Assembly: GCA_050250665.1 (NCBI GenBank)
Contig: JBFWOF010000001.1
Location: forward strand, 62,001-126,000
DNA length: 64,000 nucleotides
Reading direction: 5' to 3'
From: JADKFD01 sp050250665
Lineage (GTDB): Bacteria > Pseudomonadota > Gammaproteobacteria > Xanthomonadales > SZUA-5
Under the pieces are notes generated by a model, which did no database searches, was not told the origin of the DNA, and worked only from the letters and a program-made list of their open reading frames with translations. Position numbers and translations under genes: made by a program. Positions 52,865 to 62,106 of the stretch are shown here, in pieces (the stretch's first letter is position 1; each line of letters begins with the position of its first letter).

Positions 52865-53875
52865 TCAGGCCCGCATCATGGCCAGCGCGGTGTCCAGCAT
52901 GCGGTTGCTGAAGCCCCATTCGTTGTCATACCAGGCACACACTTTCACGAGTGTCCCGCCCATCACTTTGGTCAGCGTGGCGTCGTAGATCGACGAGCGC
53001 GGATCGTGATTGAAATCCACCGACACCAGCGGCTTGCGGTTGAGCCCGAGAATTCCAGCCAATGGTCCATCTGCTGCAGCCTGAACCAGTTGGTCGATTT
53101 CGGCAACCGTGGTCTCCCGCGCAGCAACAAAGCTGAGATCGACCACCGAGACGTTGATGGTGGGAACGCGCATGGCAAAACCGTCCAACCGACCGTTAAG
53201 TTCGGGCAGGACCAGGCCCACTGCCGCAGCGGCTCCGGTCTTCGTCGGAATCTGCGACATCGTGGCCGAACGCGCCCGGCGCAGGTCGGAGTGATAGACG
53301 TCGGTCAGAACCTGGTCATTGGTATAGGCATGGATCGTGGTCATCAACCCATGGACGATACCCACGCCGTCATGCAGCACCTTGGCCAGCGGCGCCAGAC
53401 AGTTGGTGGTGCAGGAGGCGTTGGACACCACCGTGTGCTCTGCCTTCAAGGTGTGATGATTGACACCGTAGACCACCGTCGCATCGACGTCGGCGCCACC
53501 GGGTGCGCTGATCAACACCTTCTTGGCTCCGCCGGCCAGATGCTGCCCAGCCTTGGCCTTGGAGGTGAACAGGCCGGTGCACTCCATCACGACATCCACG
53601 CCCAGTTCGGCCCACGGCAACTTGGCCGGATCGCGCTCCGCCAGCGCACGAATGCGGTCGCCGCCGATCACCAGCGAATCGCCGTCCACACCCACTTCCT
53701 TGCCGAAGCGACCATGAGCCGTGTCGTACTGGGTCAGATGCGCATTGGTGGCGGCATCTCCGAGATCGTTCACGGCGACGATCTGAATCTCCTGACTGCG
53801 GCCAGACTCGTAGAGGGCCCGCATGATGTTGCGGCCGATGCGGCCATAACCATTGATACCGACGCGTAAAGGCAT
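52865..53875 (-). CDS. gap: Type I glyceraldehyde-3-phosphate dehydrogenase
   Basis: 336 residues from ATG 53875 (GGAG 6 bases upstream). The NAD-binding start LRVGINGYGRIGRNIMRAL, catalytic Cys155 in SNASCTTNC and the base His in TIHAYTNDQ are present, as is WYDNEWGFSNRM at the C-terminus. It converts glyceraldehyde-3-phosphate to 1,3-bisphosphoglycerate. No other glycolytic gene is adjacent; it stands alone, divergent from metY. Confidence 0.97.
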   Translation of the reverse strand: MPLRVGINGYGRIGRNIMRALYESGRSQEIQIVAVNDLGDAATNAHLTQYDTAHGRFGKEVGVDGDSLVIGGDRIRALAERDPAKLPWAELGVDVVMECTGLFTSKAKAGQHLAGGAKKVLISAPGGADVDATVVYGVNHHTLKAEHTVVSNASCTTNCLAPLAKVLHDGVGIVHGLMTTIHAYTNDQVLTDVYHSDLRRARSATMSQIPTKTGAAAAVGLVLPELNGRLDGFAMRVPTINVSVVDLSFVAARETTVAEIDQLVQAAADGPLAGILGLNRKPLVSVDFNHDPRSSIYDATLTKVMGGTLVKVCAWYDNEWGFSNRMLDTALAMMRA

Positions 53876-54039
53876 GATGTACTCCAGGAACGACGAGGGA
53901 TGCCTCATACTAGCGAGCGCGCCGTCTCTATGCGATGCGTCTGCGACGACCTTCAAGCGGAAGAATCGACCGCGCTGTCGCCATGGCCGCGGGATTTTCC
54001 ACGAGTGTGCCGAGCTAACGGAAAACAGATCCGGAGGCC

Positions 54040-54068
54040 TTGCTAATCGAACGAACGCAGGCTACTAT
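54040..54068 (+). promoter_or_regulatory. Promoter of metY and the nusA operon
   Basis: TTGCTA (54040-54045), a 17-base spacer and TACTAT (54063-54068) lie 13 bases before the mature tRNA 5' end, ideal placement for a tRNA promoter. No discriminator-type GC-rich run was looked for beyond GGTGAGC. Confidence 0.7.
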
Positions 54069-54081
54069 GGTGAGCTTCTGG

Positions 54082-54158
54082 TGCGGGGTGGAGCAGTCAG
54101 GCAGCTCGTCGGGCTCATAACCCGAAGGTCGCAGGTTCAAATCCTGCCCCCGCTACCA
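54082..54158 (+). tRNA. metY: Initiator tRNA-fMet (CAU)
   Basis: 77 bases including encoded CCA. Stems are clear: acceptor GCGGGG/CCCCGC, D-arm GAGC/GCTC with A11:U24, anticodon stem with the three G:C pairs GGG/CCC around CTCATAA, and T-arm GCAGG/CCTGC. The three G:C pairs and an unpaired 1:72 position mark an initiator. Position 1 is U and 72 is U, instead of the C:A mismatch of E. coli. It heads the metY-rimP-nusA-infB operon as in enterobacteria. Confidence 0.97.
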
Positions 54159-54172
54159 ATGGTTTTCGACAG

Positions 54173-54195
54173 AAAGCCTCTTCGGAGGCTTTTTT
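54173..54195 (+). terminator. Intrinsic terminator between metY and rimP
   Basis: AAAGCCTC-TTCG-GAGGCTTT followed by TTT: an 8-bp stem with a UUCG-type loop and U-run, 14 bases after the tRNA. It should end many metY transcripts before the protein genes, with read-through supplying rimP-nusA. Confidence 0.85.
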
Positions 54196-54226
54196 GTTGC
54201 CCGAATTTCACCGATGCCGGGGTTGC

Positions 54227-54736
54227 ATGGCTGCGCAGCGAAAGGCGGAAATCGAGGGTCTGCTTGGCCCCACGGTGCAGGCACTGGGACTCGAATTGTG
54301 GGGCACGGAACTGGCGCTGTCGCGCGCCGGCGGCCTATTGCGCCTCTATATAGACCACCAGGACCGGCCGATCACGCTCGAAGACTGCGAGCAGGTAAGC
54401 CGTGAGGTCTCTGCTTTGCTGGACGTGCACGACCCGATTACGGGCAATTACACGCTGGAAGTCTCGTCGCCCGGTCTCGACCGTCCCCTCTACGGTGCCG
54501 AACAGTACGCCCGCTTCATCGACAGCGATGTGCGTGCGACGACGGCGCTGCCGATCAATGGCCGCAGACGCTTTCAGGGCCGTATTGTCGGCGTCGAAGA
54601 CGGTCAGGTGACTCTGGCAACGGATACCGGCCCGGTGGTTTTGTCTGTGGCTGACATTGAAAAGGCGAAACTGGTCCCGCGATTCACGCCGCAGGCGGCG
54701 TCGCGTTCCTCTCGCAAAGGAAAGAAAGATGAGTAA
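54227..54736 (+). CDS. rimP: Ribosome maturation factor RimP
   Basis: 169 residues from ATG 54227; an upstream TTG frame overlaps the terminator and is rejected. LGLELWGTELALSRAGGLLRLYID, TLEDCEQVSREVSALLD and YTLEVSSPGLDRPL are RimP signatures, the N-terminal alpha/beta domain followed by an Sm-like barrel (about 95-155). It aids maturation of the 30S subunit. Overlaps nusA by 8 bases. Confidence 0.96.
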   Translation: MAAQRKAEIEGLLGPTVQALGLELWGTELALSRAGGLLRLYIDHQDRPITLEDCEQVSREVSALLDVHDPITGNYTLEVSSPGLDRPLYGAEQYARFIDSDVRATTALPINGRRRFQGRIVGVEDGQVTLATDTGPVVLSVADIEKAKLVPRFTPQAASRSSRKGKKDE

Positions 54737-56228
54737 GGAAATGCTGCTGGTTGCCGATGCGGTTGCCAACGAGAAGGGCGTGCCGCGCGCTGTCATCTTT
54801 GATGCCCTCGAGGCAGCACTGGCCTCCGCTGCCAAGCGCAAGCATGGCGGCGACATTCTCACGCGCGTGGTCATTGACCGTGTCAGCGGTGATTACAAGA
54901 CCTTCAGGCGCTGGGAAGTGATTGAAGACGACGCGCCACTGGAGTTTCCCGAGCGCCAGTCGGCCCTGACTGTCGCCATCGAAACCGATCCGAAGGTCGA
55001 GGTCGGCGGCTTCATCGAGGAACCCATCGAGAACGCCGAGTTCGGTCGCATCTCGGCGCAGGCGGCCAAGCAGGTCATCGTCCAGCGCGTGCGCGAAGCC
55101 GAGCGTGCCCAGGTCGTCGACCAGTATCAGGACAAGGTCGGCAGCCTGGTGACGGGCATCATCAAGCGCATCGAACGCGGCCATATCTATCTGGATCTGG
55201 GCGGCAACGCCGAGGCCATCATCCTGCGCGAACGCGTGGTTCCGCGCGAGAACTTCCGCGCCGGCGATCGTGTGCGCGGCATTCTCTACGATGTGCGCAC
55301 GGAAGCTCGCGGACCGCAGTTGTTCGTGTCGCGAACGGCGCCCGAGTTCATGATGGAGCTGTTCAAGCTGGAAGTGCCTGAGGTCGGTCAAGGTGTGGTG
55401 ACGGTCATGGCCGCTGCCCGCGACCCCGGCGATCGCGCCAAGATTGCAGTGCGCGCCAATGACAATCGCACCGACCCGGTAGGCGCCTGTATCGGCATGC
55501 AGGGTTCGCGCGTCAAGGCCGTGTCGAACGAGCTCAATGGCGAACGTATCGACATCGTGCTGTGGAACGACAACCCGGCGCAGTTCGTCATCAATGCGAT
55601 GGCACCGGCGGAAGTTCAGTCCATCGTCGTGGACGAAGAAAAGCACGCCATGGATCTGGCGGTGGCAGAGGACAAGCTGTCCCAGGCCATTGGCCGTGGT
55701 GGACAGAATGTGCGCCTGGCCAGCAAGCTCACCGGTTGGCAGCTCAACGTCATGACTCAGGCTCAGGCGCAGGCCAAGAGCGAAGCCGAATCTACCCAGG
55801 CGGTCGAGATGTTCGTCGAGAAGCTGCAGGTCGACGAGGAAATCGCCGCGATCCTGGTGCGCGAGGGCTTCAGCAGCGTCGAGGAAGTGGCCTACGTCCC
55901 GGCGGGCGAACTGCTCTCGGTCGATGAATTTGATGAAGACCTGGTCGAGGAACTGCGGGCGCGGGCTCGCGACGCCCTCCTGACCGAAATGATCGCGAAG
56001 GAAGAGGCGCTCGAAGAGCACCGCCCCGACGATTCCCTGCTCGCAGTCAACGGCATGGACGAGGCCACGGCCTTCGCCCTCGCCGGCCAGGGTATCCGCA
56101 CCCGGGAAGACCTCGCCGATCTGGCGGTGGACGAATTGATGGAAGTCGAAGGCATGACCGAGGAGCGCGCCGCGAGTCTGATCATGACCGCGCGTGAACC
56201 TTTGTTTGCCGGCGAGAACCAGGCTTGA
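54729..56228 (+). CDS. nusA: Transcription termination/antitermination factor NusA
   Basis: 499 residues, ATG 54729 within AAAGGAAAGAAAG. Domains in order: N-terminal RNAP-binding (1-130), S1 (about 135-200, GSLVTGIIKRIERGHIYLDLGG), KH1/KH2 (about 230-350, ACIGMQGSRVKAVSNELNGE; AIGRGGQNVRLASKLTGW) and two acidic helix-hairpin repeats (about 360-495, ILVREGFSSVEEVAYVP and ALAGQGIRTREDLADLAV) as in E. coli. It controls pausing, termination and antitermination and autoregulates this operon in E. coli. Confidence 0.98.
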   Translation: MSKEMLLVADAVANEKGVPRAVIFDALEAALASAAKRKHGGDILTRVVIDRVSGDYKTFRRWEVIEDDAPLEFPERQSALTVAIETDPKVEVGGFIEEPIENAEFGRISAQAAKQVIVQRVREAERAQVVDQYQDKVGSLVTGIIKRIERGHIYLDLGGNAEAIILRERVVPRENFRAGDRVRGILYDVRTEARGPQLFVSRTAPEFMMELFKLEVPEVGQGVVTVMAAARDPGDRAKIAVRANDNRTDPVGACIGMQGSRVKAVSNELNGERIDIVLWNDNPAQFVINAMAPAEVQSIVVDEEKHAMDLAVAEDKLSQAIGRGGQNVRLASKLTGWQLNVMTQAQAQAKSEAESTQAVEMFVEKLQVDEEIAAILVREGFSSVEEVAYVPAGELLSVDEFDEDLVEELRARARDALLTEMIAKEEALEEHRPDDSLLAVNGMDEATAFALAGQGIRTREDLADLAVDELMEVEGMTEERAASLIMTAREPLFAGENQA

Positions 56229-56286
56229 AAGTACACGATGCGCGGCACACGAGCTGCCGCGGTCGACGCTGAATTTGGAGAAGTGC

Positions 56287-58893
56287 ATGGCAGGAGTGAC
56301 CGTCGAAAAGCTGGCAACCGTGCTGGGGGTAGGCCCCGAGCGCCTGCTTGAACAGCTGGCCGAGGCCGGCATGAAGTTCAGCAATGTCCAGCAGGAAGTC
56401 AGCGCGAGCCAGAAGATCGCGCTGCTGGAATACCTGCGCTCGTCTCATGGCAAGGCCAAGGCCGATCTCAAGGCCCCCAGCCAGATCACGCTGAAGCGCA
56501 AGACCGTCAGCGAGCTGACGGTGCCGACCGGTGGACCCGGCCGCGGCGCCAAGACCGTCAATGTCGAGGTTCGCCAGCAGAAGGTCTACGTCAAGCGCAG
56601 CACCGTGGCCGAGCAGGCCGAGAACGATCCCGAGCGCGAGGAAGCGCAGCGGCTGTTGAACGAATCGCATCTGCGCCGCGAGTCGGAAGACCAGGCCCGC
56701 CGTGAGGCCGAGGCCCGCCGTCAGGCTGAAGAAGATCGTCAGCGCGCGCAGGAAGAAGAGCGCCGGCGCGAGCGAGAAAACGCCGAACGTCTGGCCGCCG
56801 AGGAAGCCGAGCGCCTGCGCGAAGCCGAAGTTCAGCGTCTGGCTGAAGAAGAGCGGGTCAAGACCGAGGCCAGCAAGCCCAAGAAAGTCCGCGTCGAAGC
56901 CGACGAGAAGCCGCGCGGGCACAAGCCCGACAAGGCCGGCGCGCGACGCGCCCCGGTGGCGCGCGTGCTGCAGGACGAGGTTGTGGCCGACGAGCCAGAA
57001 CCAGTGGCAGCCGCAGGTCAGCTGCATCTGAGCGATCACGCCCGTCGCGCCAAAAAGAAGCCGCACCGTCGGCACTCGGCTCCCGAGCCGCAGCGCGGCG
57101 GTCGCGATCATGGCTTCTCGAGGCCTACAGCTCCAGTGGTCCGAGAGGTGGAAGTGGGTGACACGATCGTAGTGGCGGAATTGGCGCAGAAGCTTGCAGT
57201 CAAGGCTCCGGAGGTGATCAAGGCGCTGATGAAGATGGGCGTCATGGTGACCATCAACCAGAACATCGATCACGACACCGCAGTCCTGGTGGCCGAGGAA
57301 CTCGGTCATTCGGTCAAGAAATCCGGTGCGCGCGACGTCGAGGCCGAAGTGGTCTCGGTGGATCCCACCGCCGGCGAAGCCGTGCAGCGCCCGCCCGTGG
57401 TCACGATCATGGGCCATGTCGATCACGGCAAGACCTCGCTGCTGGATCACATCCGCCGCACCCGTGTGGCCGCTGGCGAAGCGGGTGGCATCACCCAGCA
57501 CATCGGCGCCTATCACGTGAACACCAAGAAGGGGATCATCACCTTCCTGGATACCCCGGGTCACTCGGCCTTTACCCAGATGCGCGCCCGCGGCGCCAAG
57601 ATCACCGATATCGTGATCCTGGTCGTGGCTGCCGACGACGGCGTCATGCCGCAGACCATCGAAGCGATCAAGCATGCGCGCGCCGCCAAGGTGCCGCTGA
57701 TCGTGGCCGTCAACAAGATGGACAAGCCCGACGCTGAACCGGAAAAGGTCAAGCAGGGGCTGTTGCAGCACGACGTGATTCCCGAGGAATACGGTGGCGA
57801 TGTGCAGGTGGTTCCGGTGTCAGCCAAGACCGGAGCCGGTATCGACAATCTGCTCGAAGCCATCCTGGTGCAGTCCGAAGTGCTGGAACTGCGCGCACCG
57901 GTCAAGGGCCGCGCCCGCGGAACCGTGGTCGAGTCCACGCTGGACAAGGGCCGCGGCCCGGTCGCCACCATCCTGGTTCAGAGTGGCACCCTGAAGAAGG
58001 GCGACATCGTGCTGGCCGGCATGCAGTGGGGCCGCGTACGCGCCATGTTCGACGAAGCCGGACGGCAGATCGCCGAAGCCGGTCCGTCGATACCGGCGGT
58101 GGTCATCGGCCTGCAGGGCACGCCCTTTGCCGGCGACGATTTCATGGCCGTAGCCGACGAGCGGGCCGCCCGCGAGGCCGCCGCAGCACGCGAGCTGCGC
58201 AGCCGTGATGTGCGCCTGGCCAAGCAGCAATCCTCGAAACTGGAAGACGTCTTCGCGCAGATGGGTCAGGGCGAAGTCCAGACCCTCAACCTGCTGGTCA
58301 AGGCCGATGTGCAGGGAACGGCCGAAGCCTTGCGTGAAGCACTCAGTGGCCTGGCCACCGACCAGATCAAGGTCAACATCATCTCGTCCGGTGTCGGTGG
58401 CATCACCGAATCCGACGCCACGCTGGCCGTTGCTGCCAAGGCGGTGGTCATCGGTTTCAACGTCCGCGCCGATGCCCAGGCCCGCAAGGTGCTGCAGGAA
58501 GGCGGCGTCGAGGTCAATTACTACAGCATCATCTACGAAGCCATCGATCATGTCCGCAAGGCACTGACCGGCATGCTCGGCACCGAAACCCGCGAGAAGA
58601 TCCTGGGTCTGGCCCAGGTGCGCGAAGTGTTCCGGTCCAGCAAGTTCGGTGCGGTGGCCGGCTCGATGGTCATCGAGGGCGTGGTCAAGCGCAACAAGCC
58701 GATCCGCGTGCTGCGCGACAACGTCGTCATCTTCGAAGGCGAACTGGAATCGTTGCGTCGCTTCAAGGACATCGTCGAAGAAGTGCGCAATGGCATGGAG
58801 TGCGGCATCGCGGTGAAGGAATACAACGACGTGAAGGCCGGCGATCAGATCGAGTGCTTCGATCGGATCGAAGTCCAGCGCACGCTCGGCTGA
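56287..58893 (+). CDS. infB: Translation initiation factor IF-2
   Basis: 868 residues, ATG 56287 with GGAG 6 bases upstream. An IF2-N domain (1-52) is followed by a long charged, coiled-coil linker (115-220), a second IF2-N subdomain (about 290-345, VAELAQKLAVKAPEVIKALMK) and the G domain with GHVDHGKTS (about 376-384), DTPGH, NKMDKPD and SAKTG. Domains II, III and IV complete the factor. It places initiator tRNA on the 30S subunit. An in-frame short isoform start was not assigned. Confidence 0.98.
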   Translation: MAGVTVEKLATVLGVGPERLLEQLAEAGMKFSNVQQEVSASQKIALLEYLRSSHGKAKADLKAPSQITLKRKTVSELTVPTGGPGRGAKTVNVEVRQQKVYVKRSTVAEQAENDPEREEAQRLLNESHLRRESEDQARREAEARRQAEEDRQRAQEEERRRERENAERLAAEEAERLREAEVQRLAEEERVKTEASKPKKVRVEADEKPRGHKPDKAGARRAPVARVLQDEVVADEPEPVAAAGQLHLSDHARRAKKKPHRRHSAPEPQRGGRDHGFSRPTAPVVREVEVGDTIVVAELAQKLAVKAPEVIKALMKMGVMVTINQNIDHDTAVLVAEELGHSVKKSGARDVEAEVVSVDPTAGEAVQRPPVVTIMGHVDHGKTSLLDHIRRTRVAAGEAGGITQHIGAYHVNTKKGIITFLDTPGHSAFTQMRARGAKITDIVILVVAADDGVMPQTIEAIKHARAAKVPLIVAVNKMDKPDAEPEKVKQGLLQHDVIPEEYGGDVQVVPVSAKTGAGIDNLLEAILVQSEVLELRAPVKGRARGTVVESTLDKGRGPVATILVQSGTLKKGDIVLAGMQWGRVRAMFDEAGRQIAEAGPSIPAVVIGLQGTPFAGDDFMAVADERAAREAAAARELRSRDVRLAKQQSSKLEDVFAQMGQGEVQTLNLLVKADVQGTAEALREALSGLATDQIKVNIISSGVGGITESDATLAVAAKAVVIGFNVRADAQARKVLQEGGVEVNYYSIIYEAIDHVRKALTGMLGTETREKILGLAQVREVFRSSKFGAVAGSMVIEGVVKRNKPIRVLRDNVVIFEGELESLRRFKDIVEEVRNGMECGIAVKEYNDVKAGDQIECFDRIEVQRTLG

Positions 58894-58907
58894 CAGGGAG
58901 AATACGG

Positions 58908-59273
58908 GTGGCACGAGGTGGATTTGAACGTACCGACCGTATCGCCGCTCTGTTGCGGCGTGAGGTAGCTACGTTGGTGCATGAAGATGTCAAATCGCAC
59001 CAGTTGCCGGAGATCAGCGTCTCCGACGTGGAAGTGAGTCGAGATCTGGCGGTGGCCAAGGTATTTGTCACCGCCCTCAACCCGGAAGACGCGAAACCGG
59101 CGCTGGCGCTGCTCAAGGAAGAAGCCAAGCGCTACCGGCAGGCCCTGTCCAAGCTGATGTCGACGCGTACCGTGCCTGAGTTGCGCTTTCACTATGACGA
59201 TTCGGTGGATCGCGGCGGCCGCATCGACGAACTGCTGCGGCAGAGCCGCGCTGCCGATGACTCGATCGGCTGA
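58908..59273 (+). CDS. rbfA: Ribosome-binding factor A
   Basis: 121 residues from a GTG at 58908 (CAGGGAG 7 bases upstream), 14 bases after infB. RTDRIAALLRREVATLVHED, EISVSDVEVSRDLAVAKVFV and RTVPELRFHYDDSVDRGGRI are the RbfA KH-like domain signatures. It assists 16S 5'-end maturation and cold adaptation. A C-terminal tail (LLRQSRAADDSIG) is short. Confidence 0.96.
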   Translation: MARGGFERTDRIAALLRREVATLVHEDVKSHQLPEISVSDVEVSRDLAVAKVFVTALNPEDAKPALALLKEEAKRYRQALSKLMSTRTVPELRFHYDDSVDRGGRIDELLRQSRAADDSIG

Positions 59274-59372
59274 GCGGGACTCGACTCGGGCCTGAGCCAC
59301 TATTTAGTCCAGGGCCCCTGCTCCCTCCCGGCGCCGACGCTGCAACCGCAGACTCTCTGACCAGCCATCGAT

Positions 59373-60284
59373 ATGCGCTCACGTAAACGCCGTCTGGATG
59401 GCGTGCTGCTGCTCGACAAGCCCTCCGGACCCAGCTCCAATGCTGCCTTGCAGCAGGTGAAGCTGCTTTACCGTGCCGACAAGGCCGGCCATACCGGCAG
59501 TCTGGATCCGCTCGCCAGCGGCCTGCTGCCCATCTGCTTTGGCGAAGCGACCAAACTCAGCAGTTATCTGCTCACCGGTGACAAGGGCTATCGCGCCATT
59601 GCCCGACTGGGTCAGCGCACCGACACCCTCGATGCCGAAGGCCGCTTGCTGGCGGAAGCGCACTTCGACGAGGTCGATGCATCCCGCATTGAAGCCGCGT
59701 TGGTGGGGTTTCGAGGCAATATCAGCCAGATTCCGCCGATGTATTCGGCTTTGAAGCGCGGCGGCGAGACCTTGTATGCGCTGGCACGACAGGGGCTGGA
59801 GGTGGAGCGCGAGCCGCGCCAGGTCCACATCGCGCGCCTGCAACTGGTCGACTACACCCCGCCCTTCGTGGTGCTGGATGTGGACTGTTCCTCCGGCACC
59901 TACATCCGCACACTGGTCGACGATATCGGTCAGGTGCTCGGCTGCGGTGCCCATGTGCACGCGTTGCGACGGACCTGGGCTGAGCCTTTCCGCGAACCCG
60001 AGATGGTCGAAATGGCAAGGCTTGAGGCCTTGAACGGTCAATTCACCGCATTGGACTCATTATTGTTGCCCTTGGAATCGATGGTAGCCGCCCTGCCCCG
60101 AGCTACCATTGCCGGGCCGGATTTGCTGCGCTTTGCCCATGGCAATCCGGTACGCCACGAGAACGCGCCGATGGCTCAGGCCATTGCCGTCCACGATCCG
60201 CAGGGTCAGCTGCTGGGAATCGCCCGCTGCGCCGACGGCGAGACCCTGAAGGCGGTCCGGGTGCTGAACCGACAGACGTCCTGA
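59373..60284 (+). CDS. truB: tRNA pseudouridine-55 synthase
   Basis: 303 residues. The N-terminus GVLLLDKPSGPSSNAALQQV, the catalytic Asp in GHTGSLDPLASGLL, and GYRAIARLGQRTDTLDAEG with YSALKRGGETLYALARQG identify TruB; a C-terminal PUA-like part follows from about 240. It makes Psi55 in the T-loop of tRNAs. The start ATG 59373 lacks a clear ribosome site but homology begins immediately. 99 bases after rbfA; last operon gene seen here (rpsO and pnp do not follow). Confidence 0.97.
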   Translation: MRSRKRRLDGVLLLDKPSGPSSNAALQQVKLLYRADKAGHTGSLDPLASGLLPICFGEATKLSSYLLTGDKGYRAIARLGQRTDTLDAEGRLLAEAHFDEVDASRIEAALVGFRGNISQIPPMYSALKRGGETLYALARQGLEVEREPRQVHIARLQLVDYTPPFVVLDVDCSSGTYIRTLVDDIGQVLGCGAHVHALRRTWAEPFREPEMVEMARLEALNGQFTALDSLLLPLESMVAALPRATIAGPDLLRFAHGNPVRHENAPMAQAIAVHDPQGQLLGIARCADGETLKAVRVLNRQTS

Positions 60285-60351
60285 CCGACAAGCGACCCGC
60301 AGCCGGAATTCCCGCGATTCACCCGCCTGAACTATCTGGAGTAGAACGCAA

Positions 60352-61149
60352 GTGGCCAAACGCAGAGTACTGATTACTGGGGCGTCCGCTGGTATTGGTG
60401 CTGCCTGCGCGCGCGAGTGGGCCTCACGCGGCTGGGATCTGCTGCTGGTAGCGCGCCGTCTGGAACCCATGCGCGAACTGGCACGCGAGCTGGAAAGCAC
60501 TCACGGCGCTTCCGTCGAGGTGATGAGCGCCGATCTCAGCGACCCCGCAGCGCCAGCGCAACTGCTGGCCGACATCGAGTCCGCCGGTCTGCAGATCGAC
60601 GGCCTGATCAACAATGCCGGCTACGGCGTGCCTGGCTCTTTCCTGTCGGTGCCCTGGAACACCCACGCCGACTTCCTCAGGGTGCTGCTTTGGGCACCCA
60701 CGGAACTGACCCATCTGCTGTTGCCGGCCATGCAAGCGCGAGGCTATGGCCGCATCGTCAATGTAGCCTCCCTCGCCGGTCTCGTTCCGGGAACCGCCGG
60801 GCACACGCTCTATGGCGCCACCAAGAGCTATCTGATCCGATTTTCCCAGTCACTGGCGCAGGAAGTCCGCAGCAAGGGCATCCATGTCACGGCACTGTGT
60901 CCGGGGTTCACTTACAGCGAGTTCCACGACGTCAACGGCATGCGCCCTGCCGTCTCGCAGATGCCCCGCTTCCTGTGGATGGATGCAGCCACGGTGGCGC
61001 GCGAGGCCTTTGACGCCGTCGAAAGCGCAAAGATGGTCCACGTCAATGGCCGGATCAACCGCGGACTCGCCCTGCTGGCGCGGCTGCTGCCGCAACCGCT
61101 GGCGCTGGCCCTGATGGGTGGGCAATCGCGCCGGTTCCGGCGCCAGTAA
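60352..61149 (+). CDS. Short-chain dehydrogenase/reductase
   Basis: 265 residues from a GTG at 60352 (CTGGAGTAG upstream). The cofactor motif TGASAGIG is at 9-16, NNAG at about 88-91, a catalytic Ser in NVASLAG and the YxxxK as YGATK. The C-terminal WMDAATVAREAFDAVESAK and a basic tail match the classical SDR group often named for ketoacyl/sterol-like reductions. Substrate unknown. It replaces rpsO-pnp as the downstream neighbour of truB. Confidence 0.93.
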   Translation: MAKRRVLITGASAGIGAACAREWASRGWDLLLVARRLEPMRELARELESTHGASVEVMSADLSDPAAPAQLLADIESAGLQIDGLINNAGYGVPGSFLSVPWNTHADFLRVLLWAPTELTHLLLPAMQARGYGRIVNVASLAGLVPGTAGHTLYGATKSYLIRFSQSLAQEVRSKGIHVTALCPGFTYSEFHDVNGMRPAVSQMPRFLWMDAATVAREAFDAVESAKMVHVNGRINRGLALLARLLPQPLALALMGGQSRRFRRQ

Positions 61150-61276
61150 GCGTCACATTTGTCTTTCATTCAGGTTGACCCGCGGCTGACCAGCGAATAG
61201 ACTCTTGGTCGCTGTGCGTAGCGTCGAAACAGGCGTGCGCTCAACTCGCCCTCACAAGAAAGAACTGGATCCCGCC

Positions 61277-61960
61277 ATGAAGAATTCCTTGATTTCTGCT
61301 GCCCTGTTGCTGCTCGTTTCCGGCGCGGTTTCCGCGCAATCGGCCAACGACGCTGGAATTGCTGTTTCCGGCGGTGGTCGTTCGCTCACCGGCCCGGTCG
61401 TTCCGGCTGGTCCCGGTCTGACCTGCGCACCGGTAGGCCCGGTCGTCTCCGCCTTCACCGGCGGCACCACCCAGTCCGGCCGCATCTTCCGCGACGGCAT
61501 TGCCAGCACCTGTGCCGGCAAGGCCTATCCCGGCATCTTCAACGCCGGCACCACGTACAACTACGAAACCTTCACCTACGGCAACACCGGCGCCACGCCG
61601 TCCTGCGTCACGATCAACTTCGATCCGGATGCCGGCGCCACCCCGTGCGGAACCAATGCACACGCCAGTGCCTATGCTGGCAGCTATGACCCGGCCAACC
61701 AGGGCACCAACTTCCTGGGCGACGTCGGTTCCAGCGTGGCACAGCCGTTCAGCTTCACGATTCCGGCCGGGCAGCAGCTGGTGCTGGCCGTGACCAACAC
61801 GGCAAATGCCGCGGTCTGTACCTTCGCCTTCGAAGTCGTCGACCTGCCGTGCGTGATCGCTCCGCCGGTGCCGGCACCGGTCAACTCGCCGCTGGCCATG
61901 ATCCTGCTGGGTCTGGCGCTGGCGGGTCTCGGCGGTCTGGTGGTTGCCCGCCGCAGCTGA
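61277..61960 (+). CDS. Exported protein with CTERM-type sorting tail
   Basis: 227 residues from ATG 61277. A signal peptide (LISAALLLLVSGAVSAQS) is followed by a Gly/Thr/Asn-rich beta domain with Cys residues (LTCAPVG, STCAGKA, PSCVTI, TPCGTN). The C-terminus is tripartite: PAPVNSPLAM, a hydrophobic helix (ILLGLALAGLGGLVV) and ARRS, like the IPTL/PEP-CTERM class and like the protein at 26339. It probably reaches the surface by an exosortase-type enzyme not in this window. Function unknown. Confidence 0.75.
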   Translation: MKNSLISAALLLLVSGAVSAQSANDAGIAVSGGGRSLTGPVVPAGPGLTCAPVGPVVSAFTGGTTQSGRIFRDGIASTCAGKAYPGIFNAGTTYNYETFTYGNTGATPSCVTINFDPDAGATPCGTNAHASAYAGSYDPANQGTNFLGDVGSSVAQPFSFTIPAGQQLVLAVTNTANAAVCTFAFEVVDLPCVIAPPVPAPVNSPLAMILLGLALAGLGGLVVARRS

Positions 61961-61982
61961 TCGGTTTCACATCGCTTGAATC

Positions 61983-62013
61983 AGAAGCCGCCTTCGGGCG
62001 GCTTCTGCGTTTT
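61983..62013 (+). terminator. Intrinsic terminator after the second CTERM gene
   Basis: AGAAGCCGCC-TTCG-GGCGGCTTCT, a 10-bp stem, followed by GCGTTTT. Confidence 0.85.
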
Positions 62014-62106
62014 CGGGATTCGCATGCAGCTGCAGACGTCAATTCCGCGCTGCCCATGGCGTGCCCCAACAGCATTGCCCCTGCATCAGGGAAGGGCCGA
62101 ACCAGT

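Noticed and set aside
54684..57771. Long minus-strand frames opposite nusA and infB
   Set aside because: They overlap highly conserved genes and show no domain or ribosome site.
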